A stretch of 64,000 nucleotides of DNA from Chitinophaga cymbidii (lineage in GTDB: Bacteria; Bacteroidota; Bacteroidia; Chitinophagales; Chitinophagaceae): the NCBI RefSeq assembly GCF_007992715.1, contig NZ_BKAU01000002.1, forward strand, positions 1,032,982 through 1,096,981. Direction: 5' to 3'. The number at the start of each line of letters is the position of its first letter. Positions within the stretch are counted from its first letter, which is position 1. This document shows positions 42,648 to 50,631 of this stretch, piece by piece. The notes below the pieces were generated by a model, which was not told the origin of the DNA, did no database searches, and was given only the letters and a program-made list of their open reading frames with translations. Made by a program: the position numbers and the translations under genes.

Positions 42648-43403
42648 ATGCTTAAGAAAACCATCCTTCTTGCCTTTTGCTGCTGGGCAACTTTGTCCAC
42701 CCGGGCGCAGACTGTAGATGAACTGGTCGCGCAGGCGCAGCAGCTTGAAAAACAAATGAAAGAGGTCGAGGCGCTGAATAAATACAAGGAAGTGCTGCAG
42801 GTATCTCCCGGTCATGCGGTGGCGCAAAGCCAGTCCAGCCTTATTTGCTCGCGCGAAGGCCAGCGGCAAAAAGACAAAGCCGCCAAACAGGAATATTTTA
42901 ACGAAGCGAAGATATTTGCCTACGAAGCGCTGAAGGTGGAACCTGAGAACGCCGTTGCCAACTACGCGATGGCCGTTGCCCTGAATCACATCGCGCTGAT
43001 CTCCGGGGCCAAAGAGAAAGTAGCGGCCTTCAAGGAGGTGAAGAAGTATGCGGACCTTGCGCTGAAGTTCAACCCGGAATATGGGGAGGTGTATCACCTG
43101 CTGGGCCGGTGGAATTATGAGTTGTCCAACCTCAGCACGCTTGAAAAAGCCGCGGCCAAAGTATTGTTCGGCGGCGTGCCGCCCGGCAGCATTGAAGCGG
43201 CGATCGCGGACTATGAAAAATGCAGGAAGCTGAAACCCTCCTATATCCTCAATTACTACGATCTCGCAAAAGTTTACCGGGAGAACAACCAGGAAACACA
43301 GGCATTCGAGGTGCTGAACAAGGTGATGCGGCTGCGCCCGATCTACCAGGATGATCCGGGGATCAAGGCGGAGTGTAAAAAGATGCTGGAAGATATGCAG
43401 TGA
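42648..43403 (+). CDS. Exported TPR protein similar to eukaryotic regulator of microtubule dynamics (RMDN) proteins
   Basis: 251 residues from ATG at 42648, with signal peptide LLAFCCWATLSTRAQT. The rest is helical, with three or so TPR-like repeats (EALNKYKEVLQVSPGHAVAQ, AFEVLNKVMRLRPIYQDD). The central block VYHLLGRWNYELSNLSTLEK, FGGVPPGSIEAAIADYEKCR and YDLAKVYRENNQ closely recalls the signature of the RMDN/FAM82 family (HLLGRW-C/N-Y-x-V/L-S-x-L-S-x-x-E). A bacterial member would be periplasmic. The function is unknown. A TAAATTTG box lies at 42613-42620. The gene has no close partner. Confidence 0.72.
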   Translation: MLKKTILLAFCCWATLSTRAQTVDELVAQAQQLEKQMKEVEALNKYKEVLQVSPGHAVAQSQSSLICSREGQRQKDKAAKQEYFNEAKIFAYEALKVEPENAVANYAMAVALNHIALISGAKEKVAAFKEVKKYADLALKFNPEYGEVYHLLGRWNYELSNLSTLEKAAAKVLFGGVPPGSIEAAIADYEKCRKLKPSYILNYYDLAKVYRENNQETQAFEVLNKVMRLRPIYQDDPGIKAECKKMLEDMQ

Positions 43404-43488
43404 GGTGGGCGCATGTGCGCCGTAAATAAACGGCCTGTTTGTAATGGAGCATCAGATGCTGCTTTCAGCAGTGGCCGGGCATTCTCCT

Positions 43489-44823
43489 TTAATTGATCAC
43501 CTTCCCTTTCCACTTGCCGCTTCTTAGGTACCACAACGCCAGCAGGCACATGGTGGTCCAGTACACGAACTCCGCGCCCCAGGCCCAGTGCAGCGGGCTG
43601 CGCCAGCGTTCGATCACGATCACACAGTAAACAAGGTATATCGCCACGGCGGCAAATTCGATCGCGAGGTTGATGCGCGTATTGCCAGTGCCGGTCACCC
43701 CGTTGAAAACGATGGCGGTGACGGCGGACAGCAAGGTAACAAGCGTACACACGCGGATGGAGGGAATAGCTTCCGTGATCATCGTCAGGTCTGCCGTGTA
43801 AATGCGCAGCAGCTGATACGGGAAGAGATTGATCAGCAGGCTCACGCCCATTGCGCAGATGATGGCGAAACCGGCTATCTTCCTCACCATCTTCAGCACG
43901 TCTTCTTCTTTCCCCTGCCCGATCAGATTACTTACCATCGTATTACAGGTAGCGGCCAGCGCCCAGGTGAAAATGCCGAACAGCCCGAAAATGCTGCGCA
44001 TCATATTGGAAATGGCCAGCGGTCTTTGCCCAAGGTGTTCTATAAAAATGAAGAATATCAGCCAGCTGCCGATGCTGAACAGGAACTGCACGATCAGCGG
44101 CGCCGAAATGGTGAGGATGTTGCGGATTGCCGCCCAGTCCGGCTTCAGGCGGGCGAACAGGTGATAGGTACGATGGAATTTCAACCCGAAGATCATGGCG
44201 AAGGCCACGGCGCAGCCGGTGATCTCGGCCATCACGGAGGCATAGGCCGCGCCGTTCAGTCCCAGTTGCGGCAGCCCCATCTTCCCGAATATCAATCCAT
44301 AATCCAGCACAATATTCAGCACTTCCTGGAACAACGAGGTAATGACCAGCAGCCGCGTATGGCTGGTGCCGATGTACAGCGCGTTGCACAAGCCCATCAG
44401 CATCAAAAAAGGCAATCCCCAGATACGGATACGCATAAACGCAGCGGCGGCCTCGCGGATGGCGGGATCATGCAGGGTACGTCCGAAGAAAGCGGGCACA
44501 AAAAGGCTGGTGGCCGTTACGGCAAAAGAGGAGAACACCAGCGCCAGCACGATGCCGTTGGAAAAATACCGGCCCATCCCCGTGTAGTTCAGCTCACCGG
44601 CGCGCCGCGCGAACAGTACCTGCAGGCCGTTGTTCAGTCCATGCGCGATCATGTACATGACCAGGTAATAGATACCGGCAATGCCGTTCACGGCAAAGGG
44701 GAATTCCCCGAGATGCCCGAGAAAGGCGGCGTTCGTCATGTGATTGACCTGCGGCAGTATGAGCGCCAGGCAGATAGGCCCCGCAATGGAGAAGACCTGC
44801 CTGTTCGATAAGTTGACTTGCAT
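43489..44823 (-). CDS. MATE family efflux transporter
   Basis: 444 residues from ATG at 44821-44823; the longer frame from 44862 would run into the divergent promoter region. Twelve transmembrane helices are expected, arranged as two MatE halves. The N-terminal QVFSIAGPICLALILPQVNH and the AFLGHLGEFPFAVNGIAGIY region, and the second-half VSNLIGQGKEEDVLKMVRKI, are family features. It exports drugs or metabolites by sodium or proton antiport; no substrate can be named. A TATTTTTG box lies 17 bp before the start. It is divergent from the DUF3822 operon. Confidence 0.94.
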   Translation of the reverse strand: MQVNLSNRQVFSIAGPICLALILPQVNHMTNAAFLGHLGEFPFAVNGIAGIYYLVMYMIAHGLNNGLQVLFARRAGELNYTGMGRYFSNGIVLALVFSSFAVTATSLFVPAFFGRTLHDPAIREAAAAFMRIRIWGLPFLMLMGLCNALYIGTSHTRLLVITSLFQEVLNIVLDYGLIFGKMGLPQLGLNGAAYASVMAEITGCAVAFAMIFGLKFHRTYHLFARLKPDWAAIRNILTISAPLIVQFLFSIGSWLIFFIFIEHLGQRPLAISNMMRSIFGLFGIFTWALAATCNTMVSNLIGQGKEEDVLKMVRKIAGFAIICAMGVSLLINLFPYQLLRIYTADLTMITEAIPSIRVCTLVTLLSAVTAIVFNGVTGTGNTRINLAIEFAAVAIYLVYCVIVIERWRSPLHWAWGAEFVYWTTMCLLALWYLRSGKWKGKVIN

Positions 44824-44840
44824 ATTGTTTTCCGGCGGGG

Positions 44841-44848
44841 CAAAAATA
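44841..44848 (-). promoter_or_regulatory. Predicted -7 box for the MATE gene
   Basis: Minus-strand TATTTTTG, a match to TAnnTTTG, 17 bp before the ATG. The nearest TTTG upstream is only 11 bp away, shorter than usual. Confidence 0.45.
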
Positions 44849-44897
44849 CACCCTTTGCCCAAATTTGATTATTATTGTGCTTTACAATCAGAAACGC

Positions 44898-45773
44898 ATG
44901 CCCGTGGCTTACACGATACAACCGACATACGCGATAGACGATGCCTCTTTGCTGGAAACGGACCTCACTACCTGCACTCTGCTGGTACTGATAGGCAGCG
45001 GTACATTCAGTTATGCCGTGCTGTCGCCTGTTACCCGGAGGTTCCTGGCCCTGAAGAGCTACAGCTACCAGCCCCGCACCCTTGCGGTGGCGGACCTGGA
45101 AATGATCGAGCAGATCTTTGATGCGGACAAGCTGCTGTTCACGGCTTTCAAGGATGTGCTGCTGGCTTTTGATTCGCCGGACAGCACCCTGGTGCCCGAA
45201 TCGCTGTACCAGTCGCAGCTGAAAAAGGATTTCCTGCACGCGGCGCACCTGGAAAAAATGCAGGAAGCCGTGCTGGCGGACCATCTTCCGGACCTGGGCA
45301 TGGTGCATGTGTTCGCGACCGACAAGGACATACTGGGCTTCCTGCGCAAGGAGTTCTCCTCCGACCGCGTGGTGCATGCCTACACCGCATTGCTGAAATC
45401 GTACCGGCAGGATAATGATGTGCAGTTCTCGGACGGCGTGGTGTTCATAGAAATACAGCCGCAGCATTTTGCACTGACCATCTATGCCGCGGGAAAGCTC
45501 CTGCTGCAGCAGCAGTTCGCCTACCGCAGCGGGCTCGACATAGTATATTATATCGTCAACTCCCTGCGCCAGCTGGGCCTGAACGAGCAGCAGGCAAAGA
45601 TCAAACTGGGCGGCGCCCTCACGCACGACTCACAGGTATACCAGGAGCTGAACCGCTTCCTGCCGCGGCTGGACTGGGTAAAGAAGCCGCATAACTTTTT
45701 ATACATCGCGAAGATGAACGATGTGCCCGCCCATCATTTTCACAATCTTTATGCGTTGGCCTTATGCGTATAA
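44898..45773 (+). CDS. DUF3822 family protein
   Basis: 291 residues from ATG at 44898; an earlier start at 44865 would lie in the divergent promoter region. It resembles the actin-like ATPase-fold DUF3822 proteins that in Bacteroidota precede rsmD and coaD. It has no signal peptide. Recognisable stretches are TCTLLVLIGSGTFSYAVLSP, LLKSYRQDNDVQFSDGVVFI, LLLQQQFAYRSGLDIVYYIV and LGGALTHDSQVYQELNRFLP. Its last 10 bases overlap the rsmD start, so translation of the two is likely coupled. The function is unknown. Confidence 0.88.
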   Translation: MPVAYTIQPTYAIDDASLLETDLTTCTLLVLIGSGTFSYAVLSPVTRRFLALKSYSYQPRTLAVADLEMIEQIFDADKLLFTAFKDVLLAFDSPDSTLVPESLYQSQLKKDFLHAAHLEKMQEAVLADHLPDLGMVHVFATDKDILGFLRKEFSSDRVVHAYTALLKSYRQDNDVQFSDGVVFIEIQPQHFALTIYAAGKLLLQQQFAYRSGLDIVYYIVNSLRQLGLNEQQAKIKLGGALTHDSQVYQELNRFLPRLDWVKKPHNFLYIAKMNDVPAHHFHNLYALALCV

Positions 45774-46315
45774 TAGGAGGAGAGATGAGCGGAAGGCGCA
45801 TCAGCCCGCCCGCGAACATGCCGCATACCCGTCCCACTACGGACATTGCCAAAGGCGGCCTCTTCAACATCATCGAAAATAATCTCGACATAGCTTCCCT
45901 GAAAACGCTGGACATATTCGGGGGCACGGGCAGCATCAGCTATGAGCTGGCGTCCCGCGGCGCCACCGATCAGACCATCGTGGAGAAGGATACCGCCATG
46001 GCGGATTTCATCAGCAAAACCGCCGCCATGCTGAACATCCCGCTGAAGCTGGTGCGGATGGACGTGTTCAGATTCCTGCAGCAATGCAACGAGCAGTTCG
46101 ACTTCATTTTCGCGGGACCGCCATACGCGCTCGGGAATATCGACGAGCTGCCGAAGCTGGTGTTCGAAAAGCAGCTGCTGAAGCCCGAAGGCTGGTTCGT
46201 GCTGGAACATACGCCGCGCAACAACTACAAGCAGTTCAGCTACTACCGCACCGAGCGGAACTACGGCACCACCATTTTTTCCATATTCATCAACCGGGAA
46301 GAACTTAAAAAATAG
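45764..46315 (+). CDS. rsmD: RsmD family 16S rRNA (guanine966-N2) methyltransferase, with altered motif IV
   Basis: 183 residues. The family start MRIIGGEMSGRRISPPANMP, then TRPTTDIAKGGLFNIIENNL and motif I DIFGGTGSISYELASRGA, are clear. RsmD methylates N2 of G966 in 16S rRNA with SAM. Motif IV, usually (D/N)PPY, reads AGPPY here, with Gly118 at the acidic position; this may weaken catalysis or be a lineage variant. The end has YGTTIFSIFINREELKK. It overlaps DUF3822 by 10 bp and is followed by coaD after 21 bp, in the operon DUF3822-rsmD-coaD-thioesterase. Confidence 0.88.
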   Translation: MRIIGGEMSGRRISPPANMPHTRPTTDIAKGGLFNIIENNLDIASLKTLDIFGGTGSISYELASRGATDQTIVEKDTAMADFISKTAAMLNIPLKLVRMDVFRFLQQCNEQFDFIFAGPPYALGNIDELPKLVFEKQLLKPEGWFVLEHTPRNNYKQFSYYRTERNYGTTIFSIFINREELKK

Positions 46316-46336
46316 CCCGGCCATAATATCATCAGC

Positions 46337-46816
46337 ATGCAACGTATTTGCTTATTTCCCGGTACTTTCGATCCTGTTACGCTCGGCCATACCGATATTA
46401 TCGACCGTGCGCTGCCGCTGTTCGACGAGCTGATCATCGGCATAGGGATCAATGCCACGAAAGTGCCGATGTTCAGTGTGGAGCAGCGTGTGGAGTGGAT
46501 TCAGGAGATCTACAGGCATGAGCCGAAGATCCGGGTAGCTTCATATGAAGGGCTGACCGTCAACTTTTGCAAAGCGGTGAATGCGCGTTTTATCCTGCGC
46601 GGTATCCGTTATGTGAGTGATTTTGAATATGAAAAAGCAATTGCGGACATCAACCGGAAGATGGAGCACGAAGTGGAAACCATCTTTCTGACCTGTTCGC
46701 CGGAATATTCCACCATCGCCTCCACGCTGGTGCGCGATGTGATCCGTCACGGTGGCGATGCCGCGCAGTTCCTGCCGGAGCCGGTGGCAAAGGCCATTCA
46801 AAACAAGAAGCCTTAA
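46337..46816 (+). CDS. coaD: Phosphopantetheine adenylyltransferase
   Basis: A 159-residue nucleotidyltransferase that makes dephospho-CoA from 4'-phosphopantetheine and ATP. The T/HxGH motif is in CLFPGTFDPVTLGHTDII. ILRGIRYVSDFEYEKAIADI and the C-terminal signature EYSTIASTLVRDVIRHGGDA are diagnostic. The length is standard for the hexameric bacterial enzyme. It is in operon with rsmD (21 bp upstream) and a hotdog thioesterase (12 bp downstream); the rsmD-coaD pairing is common in many bacteria. The following step, coaE, is at 15392. Confidence 0.97.
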   Translation: MQRICLFPGTFDPVTLGHTDIIDRALPLFDELIIGIGINATKVPMFSVEQRVEWIQEIYRHEPKIRVASYEGLTVNFCKAVNARFILRGIRYVSDFEYEKAIADINRKMEHEVETIFLTCSPEYSTIASTLVRDVIRHGGDAAQFLPEPVAKAIQNKKP

Positions 46817-46828
46817 AAAATCATCAAC

Positions 46829-47260
46829 ATGAAACCTGTCTGGTTCTCCCTTGATATTTCCCTCGATCACCTCAACGAGAACGCGCAAAACACGATGGGC
46901 GCCTACCTGGGCATGGAGTTTACGGAGATCGGCCCGGATTACCTGCGGGCGATGATGCCGGTGGACCACCGCACCGTACAGCCGTACGGGTTATTACACG
47001 GCGGCGCTTCCGCGGCGCTGGCGGAAACCGTGGGCAGCGTGGCGTCCGCGTTGATCATCGATCCGGCAAAGCAAATATGCGTGGGATTGGAGATCAATGC
47101 CAACCACGTGCGCGGCGTACGGGAAGGGTATGTGCATGCGGTGGCAAAGCCTTTGCACATCGGCGGCACCACGCATGTGTGGGACATCCGCATTTGTGAT
47201 GATCATGAGAAGCTGGTCTGCGTCAGCCGTTTGACGGTGGCGGTATTGCCGAAGCGGTGA
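46829..47260 (+). CDS. Hotdog-fold thioesterase (PaaI/MenI-like)
   Basis: A 143-residue acyl-CoA thioesterase of the hotdog superfamily. The core pattern is MPVDHRTVQPYGLLHGGASA, ALAETVGSVASALIID and VGLEINANHVRGVREGYVHA. The HGG motif and the catalytic Glu (AETVGS) match the PaaI / 1,4-dihydroxy-2-naphthoyl-CoA hydrolase group. The family acts on aromatic or short acyl-CoA esters. In a menaquinone-using Bacteroidota a MenI role is possible, but no men genes are nearby. It is last in the operon after coaD. It converges on the methyltransferase gene at 47298. Confidence 0.9.
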   Translation: MKPVWFSLDISLDHLNENAQNTMGAYLGMEFTEIGPDYLRAMMPVDHRTVQPYGLLHGGASAALAETVGSVASALIIDPAKQICVGLEINANHVRGVREGYVHAVAKPLHIGGTTHVWDIRICDDHEKLVCVSRLTVAVLPKR

Positions 47261-47297
47261 TTGGCCGGCTTGCATGGCCCCGGGGAGCCTGCCCCGC

Positions 47298-48026
47298 TTA
47301 ATCTTTCCGTTTCACTGCCACCAGGTAATGCATCCGCTGTATCACCTCATGGTCCTGCACCACAAAACCCGCGGCGGACAGCATGATCTTCACCTGCTCG
47401 ATGCCGAGCCGCAGCTTCTGATAGCTGCTCACTTTCTGGATCCATTGCCCGTTCTGCTTTTCCATCAACATATCAAACACCCGTACAAATCCCGGAAAAT
47501 ATTCCAGGAAGCAGGTATGGATGCGTTCGTCTTCGGCGCGGACGGGAATGAAGCGCTCTTCTTTTTCCAGTTCCTGTGTGAGGTCGCGGAAAGAAAGCAC
47601 GAGCTTGCCGCCTTCCGGCAGGATGCTGTTCCATTCCCCGAGCAGCGTGTTCACCTGCTGCACGCTTTCCAGGTGCGTGAGCGTATCGCCCATGCAGGTG
47701 ATCAGTTCGGCGTTCATAGTGTACTGCGCCGCGTTGGCGATGTTGGCGAGGATGGTGCGCACGGTCATGCCTTTGGCGCGGGCATTCAGCTCGGAGAGCA
47801 GGTGCTGGTTGAAGTCCACCGCATACACGGTAAAGCCGAGGTTAGCCAGTGAAATGGTCTGCAATCCGTGTCCGGCGCCGAGATCGATGGCTACGGCACT
47901 GCCGGTGGGCGTGATGTGCTTGTTGGAGAAATAGGCTTCCTGTTCCTGCTGTTTGGTGTCGAAATTGCCGGTCATCCAGGCATAAAACGCGGCCAGGTGG
48001 TTGTCATAGTGGGCTTGAGCATTCAT
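47298..48026 (-). CDS. Class I SAM-dependent methyltransferase
   Basis: A 242-residue methyltransferase. Motif I is VAIDLGAGHGLQTISLANLG (about residues 50-69), followed by VYAVDFNQHLLSELNARAKG (acidic loop). TCMGDTLTHLES (motif II/IV region), LPEGGKLVLSFRDLTQELEK and a C-terminal EQVKIMLSAAGFVVQDHEVI complete the fold. The N-terminal YDNHLAAFYAWMTGNFDTKQ is not a known substrate domain. The substrate is unknown. It follows the Nudix gene after 3 bp on the same strand, so the two are almost certainly cotranscribed. Confidence 0.86.
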   Translation of the reverse strand: MNAQAHYDNHLAAFYAWMTGNFDTKQQEQEAYFSNKHITPTGSAVAIDLGAGHGLQTISLANLGFTVYAVDFNQHLLSELNARAKGMTVRTILANIANAAQYTMNAELITCMGDTLTHLESVQQVNTLLGEWNSILPEGGKLVLSFRDLTQELEKEERFIPVRAEDERIHTCFLEYFPGFVRVFDMLMEKQNGQWIQKVSSYQKLRLGIEQVKIMLSAAGFVVQDHEVIQRMHYLVAVKRKD

Positions 48027-48029
48027 AGG

Positions 48030-48656
48030 TCATAGTTTATAGCCAGCTTTGAGAAGCACATCGATGATGTTTTGATAGGAATATTGCATGTATTTGCCCA
48101 GGTTTTCGGGGCGTATCCATTGAATATCCATGATGTCTTCTTCTATCTGTGGTATGGTCAATTCAGTTCCGGTGAACCGCATGCGGTACCAATGGCTGTG
48201 CTTCAGCACCTTCTTGTTCTTCCAGGGATAGTAGTGGAAGGTTTCGGTGATCTTTCCGTCGAGGCTGATGTTATGCAGTCCTGTTTCTTCCTGTACTTCC
48301 CGCAGGGCGCAGGCTTCGAGGGTTTCCCCTTCGTCCAGCTTCCCCTTCGGCAGGTCCCATTTACCCCGTCTGAACATCAGCAGCACTTCTTCCGCAGGAT
48401 TGCTGATCAGTCCGCCCGCCGCTTCAAACACCGTAAAGTGCGCTTTTACCCGGTTGAATAAAGATACGGGGTCGGCGTCAAGAAACACAGCATTTGCCAG
48501 TTCATTCTTTTCCAGCTGGTCTATTATCCGGCTGATCTCCTTTTCATCGGGCGCCCTGTATACAGGGGCGTTATGATATTCCGTGGGCAGGGAGGCATGT
48601 TCATCCGCGATCACCAGCGGCCTTTCGTTGATATATATATTGACGGGTGTTTCCAT
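48030..48656 (-). CDS. Nudix hydrolase
   Basis: 208 residues from ATG at 48654-48656, preferred because the -7 box at 48661-48668 would lie inside a longer frame. The Nudix box GX5EX7REUXEEXGU is complete in GKLDEGETLEACALREVQEE plus TGL (about 118-140). The N-terminal 85 residues form an extra domain (INERPLVIADEHASLPTEYH, ELANAVFLDADPVSLFNRVK) seen in Bacteroidota Nudix proteins. The enzyme hydrolyses a nucleoside diphosphate derivative, identity unknown. It is the first gene of a pair with the methyltransferase and divergent from pyrE. The spacing of promoter and start suggests a leaderless transcript. Confidence 0.9.
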   Translation of the reverse strand: METPVNIYINERPLVIADEHASLPTEYHNAPVYRAPDEKEISRIIDQLEKNELANAVFLDADPVSLFNRVKAHFTVFEAAGGLISNPAEEVLLMFRRGKWDLPKGKLDEGETLEACALREVQEETGLHNISLDGKITETFHYYPWKNKKVLKHSHWYRMRFTGTELTIPQIEEDIMDIQWIRPENLGKYMQYSYQNIIDVLLKAGYKL

Positions 48657-48660
48657 CCGG

Positions 48661-48668
48661 CAAAAATA
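48661..48668 (-). promoter_or_regulatory. Predicted -7 box for the Nudix gene, 4 nt from the start codon
   Basis: Minus-strand TATTTTTG matches TAnnTTTG. With only four bases before the ATG, transcription would begin at or near the start codon, giving a leaderless mRNA. Confidence 0.5.
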
Positions 48669-48691
48669 ATCCATCCCTGCATTCAAATTCG

Positions 48692-48699
48692 TACTTTTG
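48692..48699 (+). promoter_or_regulatory. Predicted -7 box for pyrE, 7 nt from the start codon
   Basis: TACTTTTG matches TAnnTTTG and lies 7 nt before the pyrE ATG, back to back with the Nudix promoter. A very short or absent leader is implied. Confidence 0.5.
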
Positions 48700-48706
48700 C
48701 GCCGTT

Positions 48707-49342
48707 ATGAACAATGTCAGCGAAAAACAGGTAGCAGAGAAGCTGCTTCAGATCCAGGCGATCAAGCTTAGCCCGGCAAAGCCCTTTTCCTGGGCTTCCG
48801 GCTGGAAATCACCCATTTATTGCGATAACCGTACGGTTTTGTCTTTTCCATATGTTCGTGATTACATCAAATCGGAATTGTGCAACACGGTATTCGAGAC
48901 TTTCCCGGATGCGGCGGTGATCGCCGGCGTGGCAACTGCGGGCATTCCCCACGGCGCCCTGGTGGCCGATCAGTTGAAATTACCATTTATTTATGTGCGC
49001 TCCAAGCCTAAAGAGCATGGTATGGGCAACCAGATAGAGGGCGTATTGCAGCCGGGCCAGCCGGTGGTGGTGATAGAAGACCTGATCTCTACCGGCAAAA
49101 GCAGCCTGGAAGCGGTGGCGGCCATCCGCGCCGCAGGCGGCGAGGTGATGGGCATGGTGTCGATCTTTACCTATGGATTTGATGTGGCCGCCAAAGCGTT
49201 CGAAAGCGCGGGGGTGCCGTTCAAGTCCCTCAGCAATTACAGCGCCATGATCGAACTGGCGGTTGAAAAGGGCCTGGTATCCGCTGATGACCAGGAGACT
49301 TTGCAGAACTGGCGGAGTGCGCCGGACGTTTGGGGGAAGTAA
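48707..49342 (+). CDS. pyrE: Orotate phosphoribosyltransferase
   Basis: 211 residues from ATG at 48707. It makes orotidine 5'-monophosphate from orotate and PRPP in pyrimidine synthesis. Family blocks are FSWASGWKSPIYCDNRTVLS, VIAGVATAGIPHGALVADQL, FIYVRSKPKEHGMGNQIEG (catalytic lysine region) and the PRPP loop VVVIEDLISTGKSSLEAVAA. The PRPP motif acidic pair E-D is intact. It is divergent from the Nudix gene. An HMA-domain gene follows after 49 bp. Confidence 0.97.
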   Translation: MNNVSEKQVAEKLLQIQAIKLSPAKPFSWASGWKSPIYCDNRTVLSFPYVRDYIKSELCNTVFETFPDAAVIAGVATAGIPHGALVADQLKLPFIYVRSKPKEHGMGNQIEGVLQPGQPVVVIEDLISTGKSSLEAVAAIRAAGGEVMGMVSIFTYGFDVAAKAFESAGVPFKSLSNYSAMIELAVEKGLVSADDQETLQNWRSAPDVWGK

Positions 49343-49391
49343 GGATCGATATATTCATTATTTTCGTATATTGTATAAAATATATCATGCT

Positions 49392-49769
49392 ATGCGTACA
49401 ATCAAATTAGTGCTGGTGCTGTTGCTTTGCGGGGCAGGAGCGGCGATGGCACAGGTGAAAAAAGGGACCCTGGCGACCGCCAAGATCAGCGTTCCTACCG
49501 TGCAGTGTAAAATGTGCAAAGAAAGGATCGAACGTTATTTCTACCAGGAAGAAGGGGTGAAATCCATGCTGGTGGATTACAAGAAAAAGGTGGCGACGGT
49601 TAAATACTATACTGACCGCACCAATGTGGAGAACATTAAGACCGGCATCGCCAATGCGGGATATGATGCGGACGATGTGACGGCGAATGAGGATTCTTAC
49701 AAAGAATTGCCGAAGTGCTGCAAGAAACCGGAAGACGGCGGAGGGCCGGAACCGAAGAAGAAAGGCTAG
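49392..49769 (+). CDS. Exported heavy-metal-associated (HMA) domain protein
   Basis: 125 residues from ATG at 49392. The signal peptide is MRTIKLVLVLLLCGAGAAMA. The HMA ferredoxin-like fold (about 30-95) has the metal-binding CxxC in PTVQCKMCKERIERYFYQEE. It is followed by VKSMLVDYKKKVATVKYYTD and NIKTGIANAGYDADDVTANE. A second Cys pair near the C-terminus (LPKCCKKPEDGG) and a Gly/Pro/Lys-rich tail end the protein. It probably binds copper or a similar soft metal in the periplasm; family members act as chaperones or sinks. No P-type ATPase or efflux gene is adjacent. Confidence 0.88.
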   Translation: MRTIKLVLVLLLCGAGAAMAQVKKGTLATAKISVPTVQCKMCKERIERYFYQEEGVKSMLVDYKKKVATVKYYTDRTNVENIKTGIANAGYDADDVTANEDSYKELPKCCKKPEDGGGPEPKKKG

Positions 49770-49797
49770 AAGATATTTTCAGGGCTTTGTGCCTGAG

Positions 49798-49832
49798 GGG
49801 GCTGACCAGATTCCTGGCCGGCCCTTTTTTTT
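49798..49832 (+). terminator. Intrinsic terminator after the HMA gene
   Basis: GGGCTGACCAG-like 5' arm (49799-49809) and CTGGCCGGCCC 3' arm (49814-49824) form an imperfect GC-rich stem. It is followed by nine T. Confidence 0.7.
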
Positions 49833-49869
49833 TGCCGTTACCAGATCCCCTTTACACCGCGCACAAAAA

Positions 49870-50325
49870 TCAAAAAAAGTCGATTTTCTGGCGGGTCTCG
49901 CACTTGATCGGGAAGGGCAGAAATACGCCCTTTTTGCCCACTTTACAATTTCCGGCGGCCTTGATGGTCACTTCTTTATTGGTCAGCGCGCCGAGCACAT
50001 TCCGGAAAACATTCCCCATATCCACCTCCAGTTTTACCGGGAAATAGAAAGTATCCTTCGCCGGGATATCGATCATCGTGTCCTGCAGGGAATGCCCCAC
50101 TTTGGTGTCGTCCAGGAAAAGATCGAATTCGGCGTCTTTAAGCCGGAGGGAAAAATTATTGGGGTTGAAATAGGCGAGCTCCATTTTTACGATGCTTTTG
50201 GAAAAGCCAAGCTGATCGAAATTAACGCTGGCTACCCGGACAAATTCCAGGTCTTTTACGTTCCCGCAAGCGCTGACCACTCCCCAAATGAGGAACACTA
50301 AAATTGACTGTTGAATCCTTTTCAT
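49870..50325 (-). CDS. LEA type 2 family lipoprotein
   Basis: 151 residues from ATG at 50323-50325. The signal MKRIQQSILVFLIWGVVSAC gives lipobox Cys20. The LEA14/WHy-type domain (about 28-140) is an immunoglobulin-like fold. It shows SIVKMELAYFNPNNFSLRLK, DAEFDLFLDDTKVGHSLQDT, IDIPAKDTFYFPVKLEVDM and VTIKAAGNCKVGKKGVFLPF. Members are small envelope proteins of unknown function in bacteria. It is convergent with the HMA gene and divergent from wbqC. The long AT-rich spacer upstream may hold its control sites. Confidence 0.88.
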   Translation of the reverse strand: MKRIQQSILVFLIWGVVSACGNVKDLEFVRVASVNFDQLGFSKSIVKMELAYFNPNNFSLRLKDAEFDLFLDDTKVGHSLQDTMIDIPAKDTFYFPVKLEVDMGNVFRNVLGALTNKEVTIKAAGNCKVGKKGVFLPFPIKCETRQKIDFF

Positions 50326-50428
50326 GAACGGCGGATAATGAAATTTCTCCAAACCTACGAAACTATGTTCTAACAAGACGTTAAGATTTGATCGCTCCGA
50401 AGGGTCGGAGAGAACTTCCCTATTTAAA

Positions 50429-50447
50429 ATTTTACTTTAAGTAAAAT
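50429..50447. promoter_or_regulatory. Perfect 19-bp palindrome (candidate operator)
   Basis: ATTTTACTT (50429-50437), a central T, and AAGTAAAAT (50439-50447) are perfect inverted arms. It lies 104 bp upstream of the LEA gene start and 222 bp upstream of wbqC. Confidence 0.45.
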
Positions 50448-50631
50448 GAGCCCAAAATCAATCATTTTTTCAACTAATAACTTTAGTATTTTTGTTGACT
50501 TTTAAATTTCAGCTTAAAATGACATTTTGCTAAAGTAGATAGCATATTTAATTAAATTCTATGAACTGTTTTCCAATAAATTACGTTGTTATAACTGATG
50601 CTTAACATTTAATTTGAGGAGGGCAAAAACA

